From Osedax fenrisi (taxonomy: Eukaryota; Annelida; Polychaeta; Sabellida; Siboglinidae): 64,000 nt of DNA. Under the pieces are notes generated by a model that did not search any database, was not told the origin of the DNA, and worked only from the letters and a program-made list of their open reading frames with translations. The stretch is from assembly GCA_964019155.1 (NCBI GenBank), contig OZ025243.1, positions 33,577,230 to 33,641,229 on the forward strand. Reading direction: 5' to 3'. This document shows, piece by piece, positions 38,719 through 49,714 of the stretch (positions are counted from its first letter, which is position 1; each line of letters begins with the position of its first letter). A program made the position numbers and the translations under genes.

Positions 38719-38725
<7 letters not shown>
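38568..38725 (+). mobile_element. SINE copy, 5'-truncated
   Basis: Matches the 3' two thirds of the SINE at 40391-40687 (GATCGGATCTCGTTAAAACT, GAGCCATATATGATTATAAG, GGTATGAAAGGACTCCACCA), with an A-rich tail. The head is missing and a (TA)n tract takes its place. It lies in the last intron of the GT77-like gene. Confidence 0.88.
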
Positions 38726-38760
<35 letters not shown>

Positions 38761-38827
38761 TTAATATACTTACATTGTAGGACCCTCGATGTAAATACAC
38801 GTGAATACACCAGATAATGGTTCAATA

Positions 38828-38869
<42 letters not shown>

Positions 38870-38931
38870 TCTATCAATCTATTACGTATACAATATACCA
38901 CCATTAACTCCCCGTGTACTTCCGGCCACAG

Positions 38932-39528
38932 ATAAGCGATCAGATCTACCGGATGAAGGAACACGGCGTTTGGTTAACGTACAACACGTGCGGCTACCTG
39001 AACAGCGACATCGACCGCTACATGACCTTCGACCCCGCCGACGGTCGACCTCCGAACTCCTCGGTGACCGCCGACCTCGACCGCCAGTTCAAACAACTCG
39101 CCCTCGCTCTCTGGTTATCGCGATACCTGGGCAAGATCCTGATAGTGCCTCGATTCCTGTGCGGCCACCAGGCGGCGGAATGTCCGCTCGGCGATCTCGT
39201 CGATATCGCGAGATTCGGCGAGAAGTTCGAGTTTCGCGAATCGACGTTCGTGCGTAACGCTCTCGCCCACAGAAATCGCAGTTTCGCCGTGAACGTAGTG
39301 CACGGCGAACGAATGGTTCAAGTTACGATGGTGTGGTTCGCGAAGTCGCTGCTGCCCTATGACCTCGCTAACAAGGCCCGAGTAACTCACTTCAGGAACA
39401 TCCTGATGCTGAAGATCAAACACCTGTATAAGTTACGGTTGCCTAACGACGATAGTGTGATGGATTTGCTGAATCAACTGAACGGTATGAGACGACGCGA
39501 TGTTCCGCCCCTTGTGGGCGTGGTCTAA
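38932..39528 (+). CDS. GT77-like glycosyltransferase, C-terminal exon
   Basis: It encodes 198 residues. It opens with QIYRMKEHGVW, matching the K-R-x-R-[LM]-R-E-x-x-L-W motif that follows V-V-H-x-x-F in XEG113-like proteins. A helix and strand follow, LDRQFKQLALALWLSRYLGK and ILIVPRFLCG, matching the family's LALALAxxxGRxLVLPxFxC. Then come ECPLGDLVDI for the usual CPLDHVF, and FEFRESTFV for F-R-E-[YH]-S-F-L. One N-S-S and one N-R-S sequon fit a Golgi-lumen protein. The acceptor is TTCCGGCCACAG; the stop is TAA 39526-39528. The exon is clearly GC-rich against its surroundings. Donor sugar and acceptor are unknown. The reverse-strand frame at 39115-39423 is a shadow. Confidence 0.85.
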   Translation: MSDQIYRMKEHGVWLTYNTCGYLNSDIDRYMTFDPADGRPPNSSVTADLDRQFKQLALALWLSRYLGKILIVPRFLCGHQAAECPLGDLVDIARFGEKFEFRESTFVRNALAHRNRSFAVNVVHGERMVQVTMVWFAKSLLPYDLANKARVTHFRNILMLKIKHLYKLRLPNDDSVMDLLNQLNGMRRRDVPPLVGVV

Positions 39529-39813
39529 CGCGCGACACGCCCACACGACGATACGAACGAGTTTCGCGGTCCTTATCACTTTCTATAGGAAGTATAATCG
39601 TTATGTATCCGAATTGTCCTTAATATGTGTACTTGACGTAGCGTATTTGTTACGATTCTCTAGTTTTCCGCATGGTGATACCAAATCCCTTGGTGATACT
39701 ATAGTATACTTTAAGTATACTTTAAATATGTATTTTAAACTTAATCGATAATCATTCGTGTAATCTATGCGTAACATAGAATAAATATATGTATTTGTAC
39801 AAATGTAACGTGC

Positions 39814-39819
39814 AATAAA
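39814..39819 (+). promoter_or_regulatory. Polyadenylation signal AATAAA
   Basis: AATAAATAAATAAATAAA begins here, about 285 bases after the GT77-like stop codon. It is a plausible end of the transcript. Confidence 0.45.
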
Positions 39820-39831
39820 TAAATAAATAAA

Positions 39832-40390
39832 CTGTTATTTTAAAGCTTTCTTATTATTTGAATATAATGTTCTTTTTCACCATTAGTGATTGTAAATGCG
39901 CATTTGACATGTCTGCATATCAAATCAATTAAATATATATTTGAAACTTATAAATTCCTAGTGACGTAAACTATATCTACATTTATATCAAGTGTATTCT
40001 AGTACTGTTCAAATATCTACTATTTTAATCAACATTTAAATTGTATTCCGTTTATAAATTAATAGTGAAATGTTGTATATGATACTATATACAGTCTATA
40101 TATGTATTTAAATTATATAAAGAATACAGAATTAATATAAATATTATTCTTTCTCCCGTTAAGTAATAGTAATGTAATATCAAGTATCCGTTACCACGTT
40201 ACAATATGATATATGTATTATTTATATCATTTTCTGTATATATATATTGAATTGAATATGGTTTATTGAGTATAAATGAAATATAATGCAGTATATACAA
40301 TTTCTGCTCAAAGGAGAATACCAGAGATTATCTTATAATATATACTCACAACGAGGGTACTCTCCAATAATATAATATATATATATATAT
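39832..40390. other. Spacer, possible LINE 3' end
   Basis: No gene. GAATTGAATATGGTTTATTG at about 40249 followed by AGTATAAATG... resembles a decayed non-LTR 3' end but cannot be assigned. Confidence 0.4.
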
Positions 40391-40685
40391 ATTTTTTTTA
40401 TTTTTTTTATTTGGTGGAGTCCTTTCATCCCATCCAGGAACTTAGATGAAGTTTTCACTTATAACCATATATGGCTCTAATGTTCCTTCAAAGCCGCTCT
40501 CATGTTAAGGCATCCATGGTTTTAACGAGAGCCGATCATTTATTTATACACAATTATATAAGATCACTTCTAAATAATATTTTAAGACTCATTTTATAAA
40601 ATTAATTAATGGTCCGGACGAGGCTCGAACCCGTGTCCTACTACTTGTGTGTCTGACGCCTTAGCCACTGAGCCACACAGGCAGT

Positions 40686-40687
<2 letters not shown>
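40391..40687 (-). mobile_element. Full-length tRNA-derived SINE
   Basis: Read on the - strand, the head is ACTGCCTGTGTGGCTCAGTG followed by GCTAAGGCG. It carries an A box (TGGCTCAGTGG, 40675-40665) and a B box (GGTTCGAGCC, 40631-40622) at tRNA-like spacing, ending CCGGACCA. The body of about 200 bp is shared with 14519-14748 and 38568-38725. The tail is AATAAAAAAAATAAAAAAAA followed by (TA)n. Internal pol III promoter plus A-rich tail define a SINE. It is not a functional tRNA gene, because the anticodon arm does not pair convincingly. Confidence 0.92.
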
Positions 40688-40689
<2 letters not shown>

Positions 40690-40721
<32 letters not shown>

Positions 40722-41262
40722 ATCTCAATTGTCTATAATATAAACTATTAATGGACAGCTGTGAAGTTATTCAGTCGGATATATAACTAAATATATACGT
40801 TAATGGAGATGAACATTCGTTTTTATTTGTTATCAAACGTTATTTATCTAAGATATTAACAAATAATTATTTGAAAAATGTATTTATTATTTTTTAAATT
40901 ATGTATTATTCAGTAACAACTATAAATACATTATGTATGCATCGTAAACATATTGCATATAATACACCTTATCATATAGTATGTATTGCACGTAAAACTG
41001 TCAAATCTCGGAATATCTCGGAATGTGTTTTGATAGTTCCCAAGGGTAGTTCTACATAGTTCACAATTTTTGAAGGTTCCAACGTTAGAACAATTTGATA
41101 AATATTTATAAAAGTTTCAGAGTTCATAAACATTATATATATATATATATATATATATAAGATATTATATAGGTACTTTTTAGAATAAAAATATGTTGTT
41201 TGGATAAACAATTCAGATATAAAAGCTTCTGGAGTGTGTAATTAATATTGCATAACAATATA
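40690..41262. other. Spacer with (TA)n
   Basis: (TA)n at 40690-40719 and 41133-41158. The - frame at 40972-41211 contains an Ile-Tyr run and no domain. No gene supported. Confidence 0.5.
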
Positions 41263-41474
41263 GGGGAGATAAGTATTATGTATTATAATGTCCCCGCTGT
41301 TATGTAGTAAAATTTGGACAGGAGTATATTTTTATAATGCATAAATAAGACACATATATTTATTTTTGAACAACATACTATACACCATTTAAATGTAATG
41401 AAATATATTTAAATATTTTAAAGTAAAATAATTGTTGATAACAAATTAAAACCAATGCACCCCCCTTAATATTA
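41263..41474. mobile_element. Single AGGGGAGATAAG terminus of a TIR element
   Basis: AGGGGAGATAAGTATTATGT after TA resembles the AGGGGAGAGT ends at 32201 and 51093. No matching right end was found; CACCCCCCTTA at 41458-41468 is the only candidate. Possibly a truncated or diverged member. Confidence 0.35.
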
Positions 41475-41527
41475 TTAATTATTAAAATTATAATAATAGT
41501 TTTAAAGTGTTAAATATTTAAATCTAT

Positions 41528-41642
41528 TATTAGAAATATGGGATTTGAAAATTACATTTAAGGGCATTTATTACTTTATTACATTACGTTTTTGATATAT
41601 ATATATATATATATATGATGACATTATTATAAAATAAATGTG

Positions 41643-41681
<39 letters not shown>

Positions 41682-41836
41682 TATAAGAAAATATATAAAA
41701 CTTGACCTACCCTTCAGAAAACTCAACCTATTGGATTTGAAAATAATAGAATATTACATTTAAGGGCATTTATTACTTTATTACATTACGTTTTTGATAT
41801 ATATATATATATGATGATATTATTATAAAATAAATG

Positions 41837-41871
<35 letters not shown>

Positions 41872-41917
41872 TAAGAAAATATATAAAACTTGACCTACCC
41901 TTCAGAAAACTCAACCA
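41528..41917. repeat. Two-copy tandem duplication of about 190 bp
   Basis: The block TTTGAAAATTACATTTAAGG...TTACATTACGTTTTTGATAT...AACTTGACCTACCCTTCAGA then AAACTCAACC occurs at about 41538-41732 and again at 41734-41917, differing mainly in (TA)n lengths. It contains two TA tracts per copy. Confidence 0.9.
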
Positions 41918-42220
41918 CAATAAATCATACCTCTAGGTATAAGTATACTACCTATACGTATATTACCAGACTAACATTACCCAAGCTCGACACACAAATC
42001 TATAAGATAACTGACCGCCTATATGCTTAAGTTACTTGGTGGCACTTCAGTACCACTCCAGCTGATCTCTTTGATGATAGGGTACTCTGTGTGAAAACTT
42101 CGCTGACATTTCTCACACAAAATATAACAAATATACACTAGACGTATTGGCCACTAGACACTATCCCCCGCCATAACCTATGTGTATTGCCTACTATAGA
42201 CACGATCTAACGTGATGTAA
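41918..42220. other. Spacer
   Basis: A GC-richer patch at 42020-42180 has no frame or splice pair that I could support. Confidence 0.4.
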
Positions 42221-42361
42221 TAGTGCTGTAAATTATGCCGAGCCGAAACTTTCAATTTCGGAACATAATAACGAGCCCTAACCGAGTTGAGACTTTAGGT
42301 AACTGAGACTTAGACTTCATCGATGCTTCAGATTTGACTGGCATCATGTACTGCATCACTA
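42221..42361. mobile_element. Short hAT-like MITE, diverged
   Basis: The left end is TAGTGCTGTAAATTATGCCG; the right end on the other strand is TAGTGATGCAGTACATGATG. The left end matches the right terminus of the 53023-53637 element (TAGTGCTGTAAATGAA). The interior shares GGTAACTGAGACTTAGACTT and CATCGATGCTTC with it. The flanking 8-mers (TGATGTAA and ATATGTAC) agree at 5 of 8 places only. Confidence 0.5.
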
Positions 42362-43403
42362 ATATGTACCATCGATGTGTATGATACCTTGTATCTCATA
42401 TTATTGTAACGATTTGTACTATAGTTTTAATCATATATTATTAAAACTATTATTTATACACCAACACTAATACTTATTAGTATTATAATACTTTCAAGAA
42501 TATTAATGTTATATATTACGGAAGTTTTCATATCAATACAACCGATCGATCCTTACCTTTAATGAATTCTTAACTATTTGTATTACATTATTAGTATAAT
42601 AAATTTAATATTTTATTTCAATATTATATATTAGATTAGGATAATTGAAAATATTTATAAATCAATAATTAGAAATATATCAGTTATAACTGATCTATAG
42701 ATTATCATTATTACAAACACAATTAATGTATACTATATATATAGACTGTATACAATATATTTACTATAATACTGAGATTCTTTACTAAAACTATTTTCAA
42801 ATATCATTAATTATTTAAATAAAATTCTAGATAAAGTATATACATGCTTATGATCACATTTATAACGAGGTAAAAAAATGTATTATTTAAGTATACATTT
42901 TAAATATCTAAAAATAAGGAGGAAAACCTACAACTTATAATGCGATTATATTGTTCATGTTCGTCTAGTTAACTACGCTAAGGGTAGTGTTGGAAGTGCA
43001 TTAATAGGTGTGCATTGAAAATCCTTAACTCAATAGGAGGTATATAGACTCTTTAGATATATAGACTGCAGTGGACTACCATGGTAGATTTCGATCCATA
43101 TAATTAACTTTTTCCAGCGAACATCCTGTAAAAAATAATCTATAAATATGATATATATATATATATATATATATTTATATCACGGATCAAGATAATAATT
43201 AAGTATACTCATAATTATATATCTGTAAATATATAGATGCGTGATAACGATACGGTTACATAACAACGGATAACGAGAAGCCGATAACAATAGCCGTAGT
43301 GATGGTAGTAGTCGTGCGTGAACGGTACGATTGCCGTTGGTCATACCAAGTGTATTGCGATACCACTTTGATATAACCTACACCAAATGTACTGAACAGC
43401 GTA
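42362..43403. other. AT-rich spacer
   Basis: No gene seen. (TA)n at 43150-43172. A richer patch at 43250-43380 has no supported exon. Confidence 0.5.
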
Positions 43404-43460
43404 TCTCTCTCTGCTGGTCACGTGATCTCTCTCTCTGCTGGTCACGTGATCTCTCTCTGC
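43404..43460. repeat. About 24-bp tandem repeat with CACGTG
   Basis: CTCTCTCTGCTGGTCACGTG followed by AT is repeated about 2.5 times. It is the second CACGTG-bearing minisatellite in the window. The arginine-rich reverse frames here are its translation. Confidence 0.85.
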
Positions 43461-43905
43461 CGGTGCACGCGTACCTAACGCTAAACAATACGGGGTAATT
43501 ACGATACGCCTTACAAGGGTACAGTGCGTACAGTGTGTACGGGTATCTATAGATACCTGTGTAGATATCCTTATAGGGGTATCGAATGATCTCGACATAC
43601 ACGCGTGGATACGAATACGGATCTGCTAATGTTGTGTTCCTAAGGACGGGACATGTCTCCTATCTATAAATATCGGGGACGTCTCCTGCAACAAATTATC
43701 GAGGGAGCGCTAAAATGTACAAATATTATATTTATATAGTAACTAATTTATAACTATTCTAGAGCGAAATTAAGCGCGTTCCCCTATGCCAACATCGATC
43801 TCCCTTAGATATATGTAACATCATCAGTGCGGTGTAACCACCATGGATATGTTGCACGATGTATTATGTTATGCGAAATATAGTTTTGCATTCGTGCACT
43901 AGTAT
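43461..43905. other. Spacer, GC-richer than average
   Basis: Contains GTACAGTGCGTACAGTGTGTAC-like inverted words around 43520 and short palindromes. No exon could be supported on either strand. Confidence 0.4.
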
Positions 43906-43909
43906 CCGC

Positions 43910-44165
43910 AAAGCCATATATATAGGGCTTCGCGGATAACCATATAGGGTTCTTCAATTTTGCCATATATAGAGAAGACTAGGGTTCTTTGAATACATAA
44001 GGGTTCTTGAATATAAGGTTCCTGGAATTTCTTAAAGGTTCTTCTAGAAAGTTTTCTTTCAAATAACCCGTACATGCATGTGCATACCCTCATGAGGGTT
44101 CTTTGAAGAACTATCAGGGTTCCTTATTGGTGGCAAACTGAAGAACCCTTTTACCCGAAGAATAC
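43910..44165. repeat. Cluster of AGGGTTCTT / AAGAACCCT words
   Basis: GGGTTCTT or GGTTCTT/GGTTCCT occurs about eight times (for example 43946, 43983, 44001, 44036, 44096 and 44118). The reverse complement GAAGAACCCTT follows at 44141. It begins with a CCATATATATAGG palindrome between AAAGC and GCTTCGCGG. Subterminal repeats of this kind are usual in DNA transposons, but complete termini were not found. Confidence 0.5.
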
Positions 44166-44472
44166 ATAGTTTTAAGAGTGTAGTGTACAGTATATGCGCG
44201 TTGGTTGGTCAGGTAAATACTTGCTACAGTACCATGAGTCTGGCTCCGTCCCAGAAACACTGCTGAAAACCTCAGAACATCATTATTACAAATATATGTG
44301 TGTACCGTAATCATAGTTAGATGTAGACAAATGAAGGTGTCCGATTACGAACGTCGACGTACGAATGAGACATTCGTGTAGTGACGATGTTCGTATACGA
44401 TCCCATAGGACGATATGATGATATTCTGATGACGTGGTTTAATAAAATGGTGGTGTTCTCGTGATATTATAA

Positions 44473-44554
44473 CGATGGGCAAGGTTATGGTCAAGACGAT
44501 GGTCAAGGTTATTGTCAAGGTTATGGTCAAGGTCATGGTCAAGGTTGGCGGTAC
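44473..44554. repeat. 12-bp minisatellite GGTTATGGTCAA
   Basis: About seven units of GGTTATGGTCAA and variants (GGTCATGGTCAA, GACGATGGTCAA). On the + strand one frame reads Gly-Gln-Gly-Tyr repeats and on the other strand Thr-Ile-Thr-Leu. Neither has a supported start or splice site. Confidence 0.9.
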
Positions 44555-44753
44555 ATGAACAGGCGGAGCAGCTCACGGTTGTACTGTATATATGTGAATA
44601 TAATAATAATATATAGATTATTAGGTAAACAACAAAATGAATAAACAAAAATATGGATGAAAAAATAGATATGAATTGTTACCCAAATCAACATGGTACA
44701 ATTAACATTGGGTTTACATTTAATAATAAAACGCCTTGGTTTATGCATGCCGA

Positions 44754-44756
<3 letters not shown>

Positions 44757-44819
<63 letters not shown>

Positions 44820-44820
44820 A
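44757..44820. repeat. (TA)n followed by (TG)n microsatellite
   Basis: About 46 bases of TA passing into TGTGTGTGTGTGTG, the same composite form as at 23546 and 26508. Confidence 0.95.
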
Positions 44821-45766
44821 CACACTATGTGTACAACAGTGAATTAGTGTACGGCTAATTAGTGATAAACATTCAATAAGCGTCCGGGGGGTGGGGGATA
44901 CCTGCCGAAGGTCGTAGAACTTCCGTGAACGCGTGTGTATGCGTGTGTGTATGTGTGTGCGTGTGTGTGTGTCGCTAACACGCCGCCCCTCGTTCCGCAA
45001 TCTATTTATAGGTCCGACTAAGTATATGTGTGTGTTTCATATATATAGTATTAATACGCCCACTAACACACACGCCCACCACTGGTAACATCGCAATTAA
45101 CGAACAGGTTGCTATAGTGACTATGTATATATAGAAACTAAGTATATTACTATATGGTACTATCTCTATAGACGTTCGTAATGATACACGCCTATAGGTA
45201 GAGTAACAATGGTGGCGATACGCGATACGCGTGGTATTTCTATTTTACCTAGACCGGTATCGCTATATCTCGCTAATGTAAAACTATTCAACATACGTGG
45301 TGCCTAGATCTAGGTATCCTGAGACGGTCGACCATCACGTGACGCGTGCATTTAATAACAAATAGTAAAACAAATAATATTTATTTTTAAATACATTTGA
45401 TTTTTTTCTATATACGCTTATAATGTGCGTTTCGATTATATTAAAATAAATATTTATAGTTATTTATATTATATATTTATACTGCAATATAATTACAACA
45501 TTTAATTTGATTAAATAATACTTTATATGTAATGGTCGGCCATATTAAGTTACCTACATCGAGACACCGTGCATTTTTAATAAAATCACGTGACTACTAA
45601 TCTAGGTAAACTATAGCTCTATGATTTACATGAAGGTATCATGTATGCCCATGGGCAGTTAAAACAGCAGTTAACCAACGTATTATCGTATAAAATAAGT
45701 TTTCAGTATTTTCTTGAATCTTTTAGATAATGGTGTCATACGGATGGGCGACGAAGATTGTTCCAA

Positions 45767-45810
<44 letters not shown>

Positions 45811-46468
45811 CATTAATATTGTTACTATTGGCATGTACTGTACACGGTCTATAGACACGTCGCTGTACTAAGTAGATGACTATATCAATAACATATATAC
45901 GCTAATAATAGTATATATATACTATAGTATAGTATACTATTTATATATATATATAGTTTTACTATAGTAATATTGTAGCGAACATTAATAAATAATATAT
46001 GTAAAGCGATTACATATAATATAATCGTATCGCTTGATATAGCAATATTAGCAAGATTATATAGCAATATTAGGTATATAATATGTATATATATAAGTAT
46101 TTATCATGGTTATTAGTTAGTGACACTAATGATAACCCTTAAAGTATCTTAATAAGTAATATATATATTTGTCATATTTCCGACCTTTTTTAAAATAAAA
46201 TAATTCACAGACCAGGATATATTTCAAGCTATTCGGGCATCTCAGATATGTCACACATGAGAATTACAATCCCGTCAAATATATGTTATCTATAAATATA
46301 AATATATAATTATATATATTAACTATAGTATAATATAATATACTTTAAAATATTATATATGTAAGAATATCTTCAATATTTGAAAATGTCATTATTGACT
46401 ATTTATAATTAGTTCTCGTTGTGATTGTAATTATACATTATACAATTATTCTGTGATATAAAATATAC

Positions 46469-46509
<41 letters not shown>

Positions 46510-46701
46510 TCTGTTAATATATATTAAAAGCATAATAAATAAACGCTTTGTTTTCAATTAAAATTATAATAAAATAAACACGACGACGAGGTATTAGATA
46601 AATTCTTATCTGTTAGAAATTAATAAATAATGTATACATTATTTGTATATGTATACATTATTATAAGTATACTTATCAATTAAACACACTATTAATCAGT
46701 T

Positions 46702-46740
<39 letters not shown>

Positions 46741-47933
46741 CAGACTGGGTTAAAAGCCTAGATGAATGAAAAAGCAAAAGCTTGTCTGGTCATTCACCTA
46801 TTTACGAGATTACGAGAAATAAATTAATAAACGATAATATATAAATAAAATATATATATATAAAAATATAATGTTGTCTTAAAACTGTAATATAATATAA
46901 AATGTTACAAACAATCAATCTATAATACTACTAAATTAAATATAAATGAAATAAATATAAACATTTTAAATATAAATACACATTTTTTTAAATTATAAAC
47001 AATACTAGATAATAGGCTGCTACTAAGTACAACATATGATATTACCATTTCCACCCAGTATATCCAGGATGCATAGAACAACTTTCAGGTAAGGGTGCTC
47101 CAAATCCTATATCATTTAGGATTACACCATTGTCAGAGGTATAAACATAAAATATATTAATACAAATTAATAATACAATACAATAATTTTAAAATAATAT
47201 TTCTCGTAATCTATCTCATCATGTATACAAAAATAAGGATAAAGTGTAAATAGGCTTACCAAAATAACTTATAATAATAAAATAGTACGTAACATAATTG
47301 CATAATTGTACTATATCTACACATGGGCATGCATACATATACATATATAAACATACATGCATATATATATATATATATATAATATTATATTATATACATT
47401 ACTATATAATATACATGAAATAAAAATAAATCATATATATATAGAAAACATATAATATACAGAATAAATAAAGATAAATATTACCGGAAAAAAAATAAAT
47501 TATATATATATATTATTTAATATAAACATTCTACTTAAATATAAATATAAAAATGTTATATATATATATGTATATATAATATATAATATTACATGTCGAC
47601 TAATCTTTAATGTTGAGTACTCATTATAACGAGATTACGGGAATGTAATGTATACATATAATTCTCATATATATATATAAAACTAATAGTATTGTATATA
47701 CAATATTAATTATGAATATCATGTGAATCATGTATGTTAATGTGTTACCTTATGGATGCTTATTTTAATTGAATATAATATATTTACCACCTTGATTTTA
47801 TAGTCAATTTAATTAGCACGTGATACGTTCAGCCAATGGGTGCTTAGCTTATATTTATGTATTAGTAATATCACTATTCCCAGACACATACATACATACA
47901 CACACATTCAAATATACATACTCACACACACAT

Positions 47934-47987
<54 letters not shown>

Positions 47988-48039
47988 AATTTTATTTTTT
48001 GTATGTAATATATATGTTACATAAATAATATAAAATATA
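44821..48039. other. Intergenic stretch, mostly AT-rich with (TA)n
   Basis: No gene could be supported. (GT)n-like sequence at 44932-44971; (TA)n at 45769-45806, 46474-46506, 46708-46733, 47361-47382 and 47945-47983. A hairpin-like block at 46742-46800 (AGCCTAGATGAATGA...TCATTCACCTATTT) is short and diverged. The one exon-like island, 47041-47140, is listed separately. Confidence 0.5.
47041..47140. other. Exon-like island, strand undecided
   Basis: On the + strand a 30-nt segment (47062-47091) is framed by ATTTCCACCCAG and CTTTCAG|GTAAGG, both near-consensus splice sites. On the - strand the same DNA is open and ends NDIGFGAPLPESCSMHPGYT then GWKW and a stop, but no acceptor is visible on that strand. 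I do not recognise either product. Confidence 0.25.
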
Positions 48040-48058
48040 AATGTATCAACACCCTATA

Positions 48059-48112
<54 letters not shown>

Positions 48113-48262
48113 AATACTATATATTTAATTTAAAATTGTAGGTATACTTAATAGTTGTATTTATGGATCCAATATATAGGGTGTTAATTCAATCATTTAA
48201 CTACTTATTCTCTAGATGTTAATATTATTAATAAATAATATACATAGGTATACACCTATATG

Positions 48263-48310
<48 letters not shown>

Positions 48311-48385
48311 TGATATAATTTTATTATAAGTCAATTTTATACAAAAATTGATAATTATTTCCCTAACTATTTGGTGGACACGAAA
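48040..48385 (+). repeat. Dispersed repeat, copy 2 (partner at 18680-19015)
   Basis: Colinear with 18680-19015: ACACCCTATAAACATATA, CAATAATACTATATATTTAA, TTATGGATCCAATATATAGG, GTGTTAATTCAATCA, ATTATTAATAAATAATATAC, then TTATTATAAGTCAATTTTAT. It is interrupted by two (TA)n tracts, at 48062-48108 and 48267-48306. Confidence 0.7.
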
Positions 48386-48584
48386 TTATCCACCAAATAA
48401 TCATGTCTACCAAATATTTGATATTATGCTAATATTGTCTACCTTATTTAGTATAGTTATATATATATATATACATATTAATATATTTATAATATTGTAA
48501 AATATATTTTCTTTATTATTTTATTAAATATTATTAAATAATATTATTAATTCTTATACAATTAAATAGTTATTTTTGTATATA

Positions 48585-49714
48585 CACTGTTAGAAAAAAG
48601 AGTTTTCCAGTGTTTGTTAAAATATAGAAAACCCTTTTTTCATAATGTAGAAAACTCTTTATTTAAAAACAGTTTTCTATCTACTAATACGGCCAAATAC
48701 TATACAAAAGAGTATTCCATATCATAACAGATATAAAAACTACCAAAAGAGTTTTCCAGCGTTTCAAATTTAGAAAACTCTTTTTTTATAATGTAGAATA
48801 CTCTTTTTATATGATGTAGAAAACTATTTTTATATGACGTAGAAAACTCTTTTTATATAATATAGAATACTCTTTTTATATAATGTAGAATACTCTTTTC
48901 TGTAGAATTGATGTAAATATTACCTAAATTATAGTTATATTAATTATTTAACATTGAACAAATAAAATATTATACCTTTTATTTATTTTAATATATTGAT
49001 TATATTGTAGTTTATCGAAATTGATTATTAATAATTTTTTTAATTGTATATTTAAGTTAATATACTGCTTTAATAAATAAAATATTTATTTTAAAAACTT
49101 AAATTATTTAAGTATCCTATAGATTTTTCAAAATTATCAACTACAATTGTAATCATAATTATATTGATAATACAATTAGAATTCATGTTGAATAATTGAT
49201 CGATATTGTAGCAATTGAATATTGTTTAAATATTGTATTAAATATTACAATTTTATTATTATTGAATTTAAGTTTTAAATATAACTTAAATAAAATTATA
49301 TAATATATTGTAATATACAAGTTAATACTTTCATTTTACGATACTATTTACTACACTAAGATACTAATATTTATTTTAATATTTTATTTTATATCTAAAC
49401 CCACACCAACTTAACTTATTAATAGCTAGATAATATTTTAGTAAATAGTTTTTATATGTATTAATAACTAGAAAACTCTTTTAGTAAAGAGTTTTTATAT
49501 TTATTAAAAGTTAGAATACTCTTTTGGTAAAGAGTTTTTATATTTATTAAAAGCTAGAATACTCTTTTGGTAAAGAGTTTTATATTTATTAAAAATTAGA
49601 ATACTCTTTTGCAAAAGAGTTTTCTATTTGCTTAATGCTCGAAAAGAGTTCTAATACAGGGACACTTGGAAAACTCTTTTTCGGTGGTATAGAAAACTCT
49701 TTTATCTAACAGTG
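48585..49714. mobile_element. 1.13-kb element with CACTGTTAGA ends and subterminal repeats
   Basis: The left end is CACTGTTAGAAAAAAGAGTT; the right end on the other strand is CACTGTTAGATAAAAGAGTT. It is bordered by TA on both sides. Within about 330 bp of the left end and 270 bp of the right end lie over a dozen copies of GTAGAAAACTCTTTT-like words, mostly in one orientation on the left and in both on the right. CACTR termini with dense subterminal repeats resemble CACTA (EnSpm) elements. The 2-bp border duplication allows that but is not decisive. No coding capacity, so non-autonomous. Confidence 0.8.

Noticed and set aside
39115..39423. 102-codon - strand ORF
   Set aside because: Lies entirely under the well-supported GT77-like exon and is its antisense shadow.
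40614..40687. Genuine tRNA gene
   Set aside because: A and B boxes are present, but the sequence continues into a SINE body and the arms do not pair as a complete cloverleaf.
43341..43602. Arg/Asp-rich - strand ORFs
   Set aside because: Partly translation of the CACGTG tandem repeat and without splice or domain support.
44539..45000. 153-codon - strand ORF
   Set aside because: Built from (GT)n and (TA)n translation. No domain, splice site or conserved block.
1564..48008. Many short ORFs with Ile-Tyr runs (for example 2331-2531, 36658-36969, 44653-44847, 47820-48008)
   Set aside because: They exist because (TA)n is open in all frames. At 1564 and 36658 only the non-repeat part before the donor is accepted as exon.
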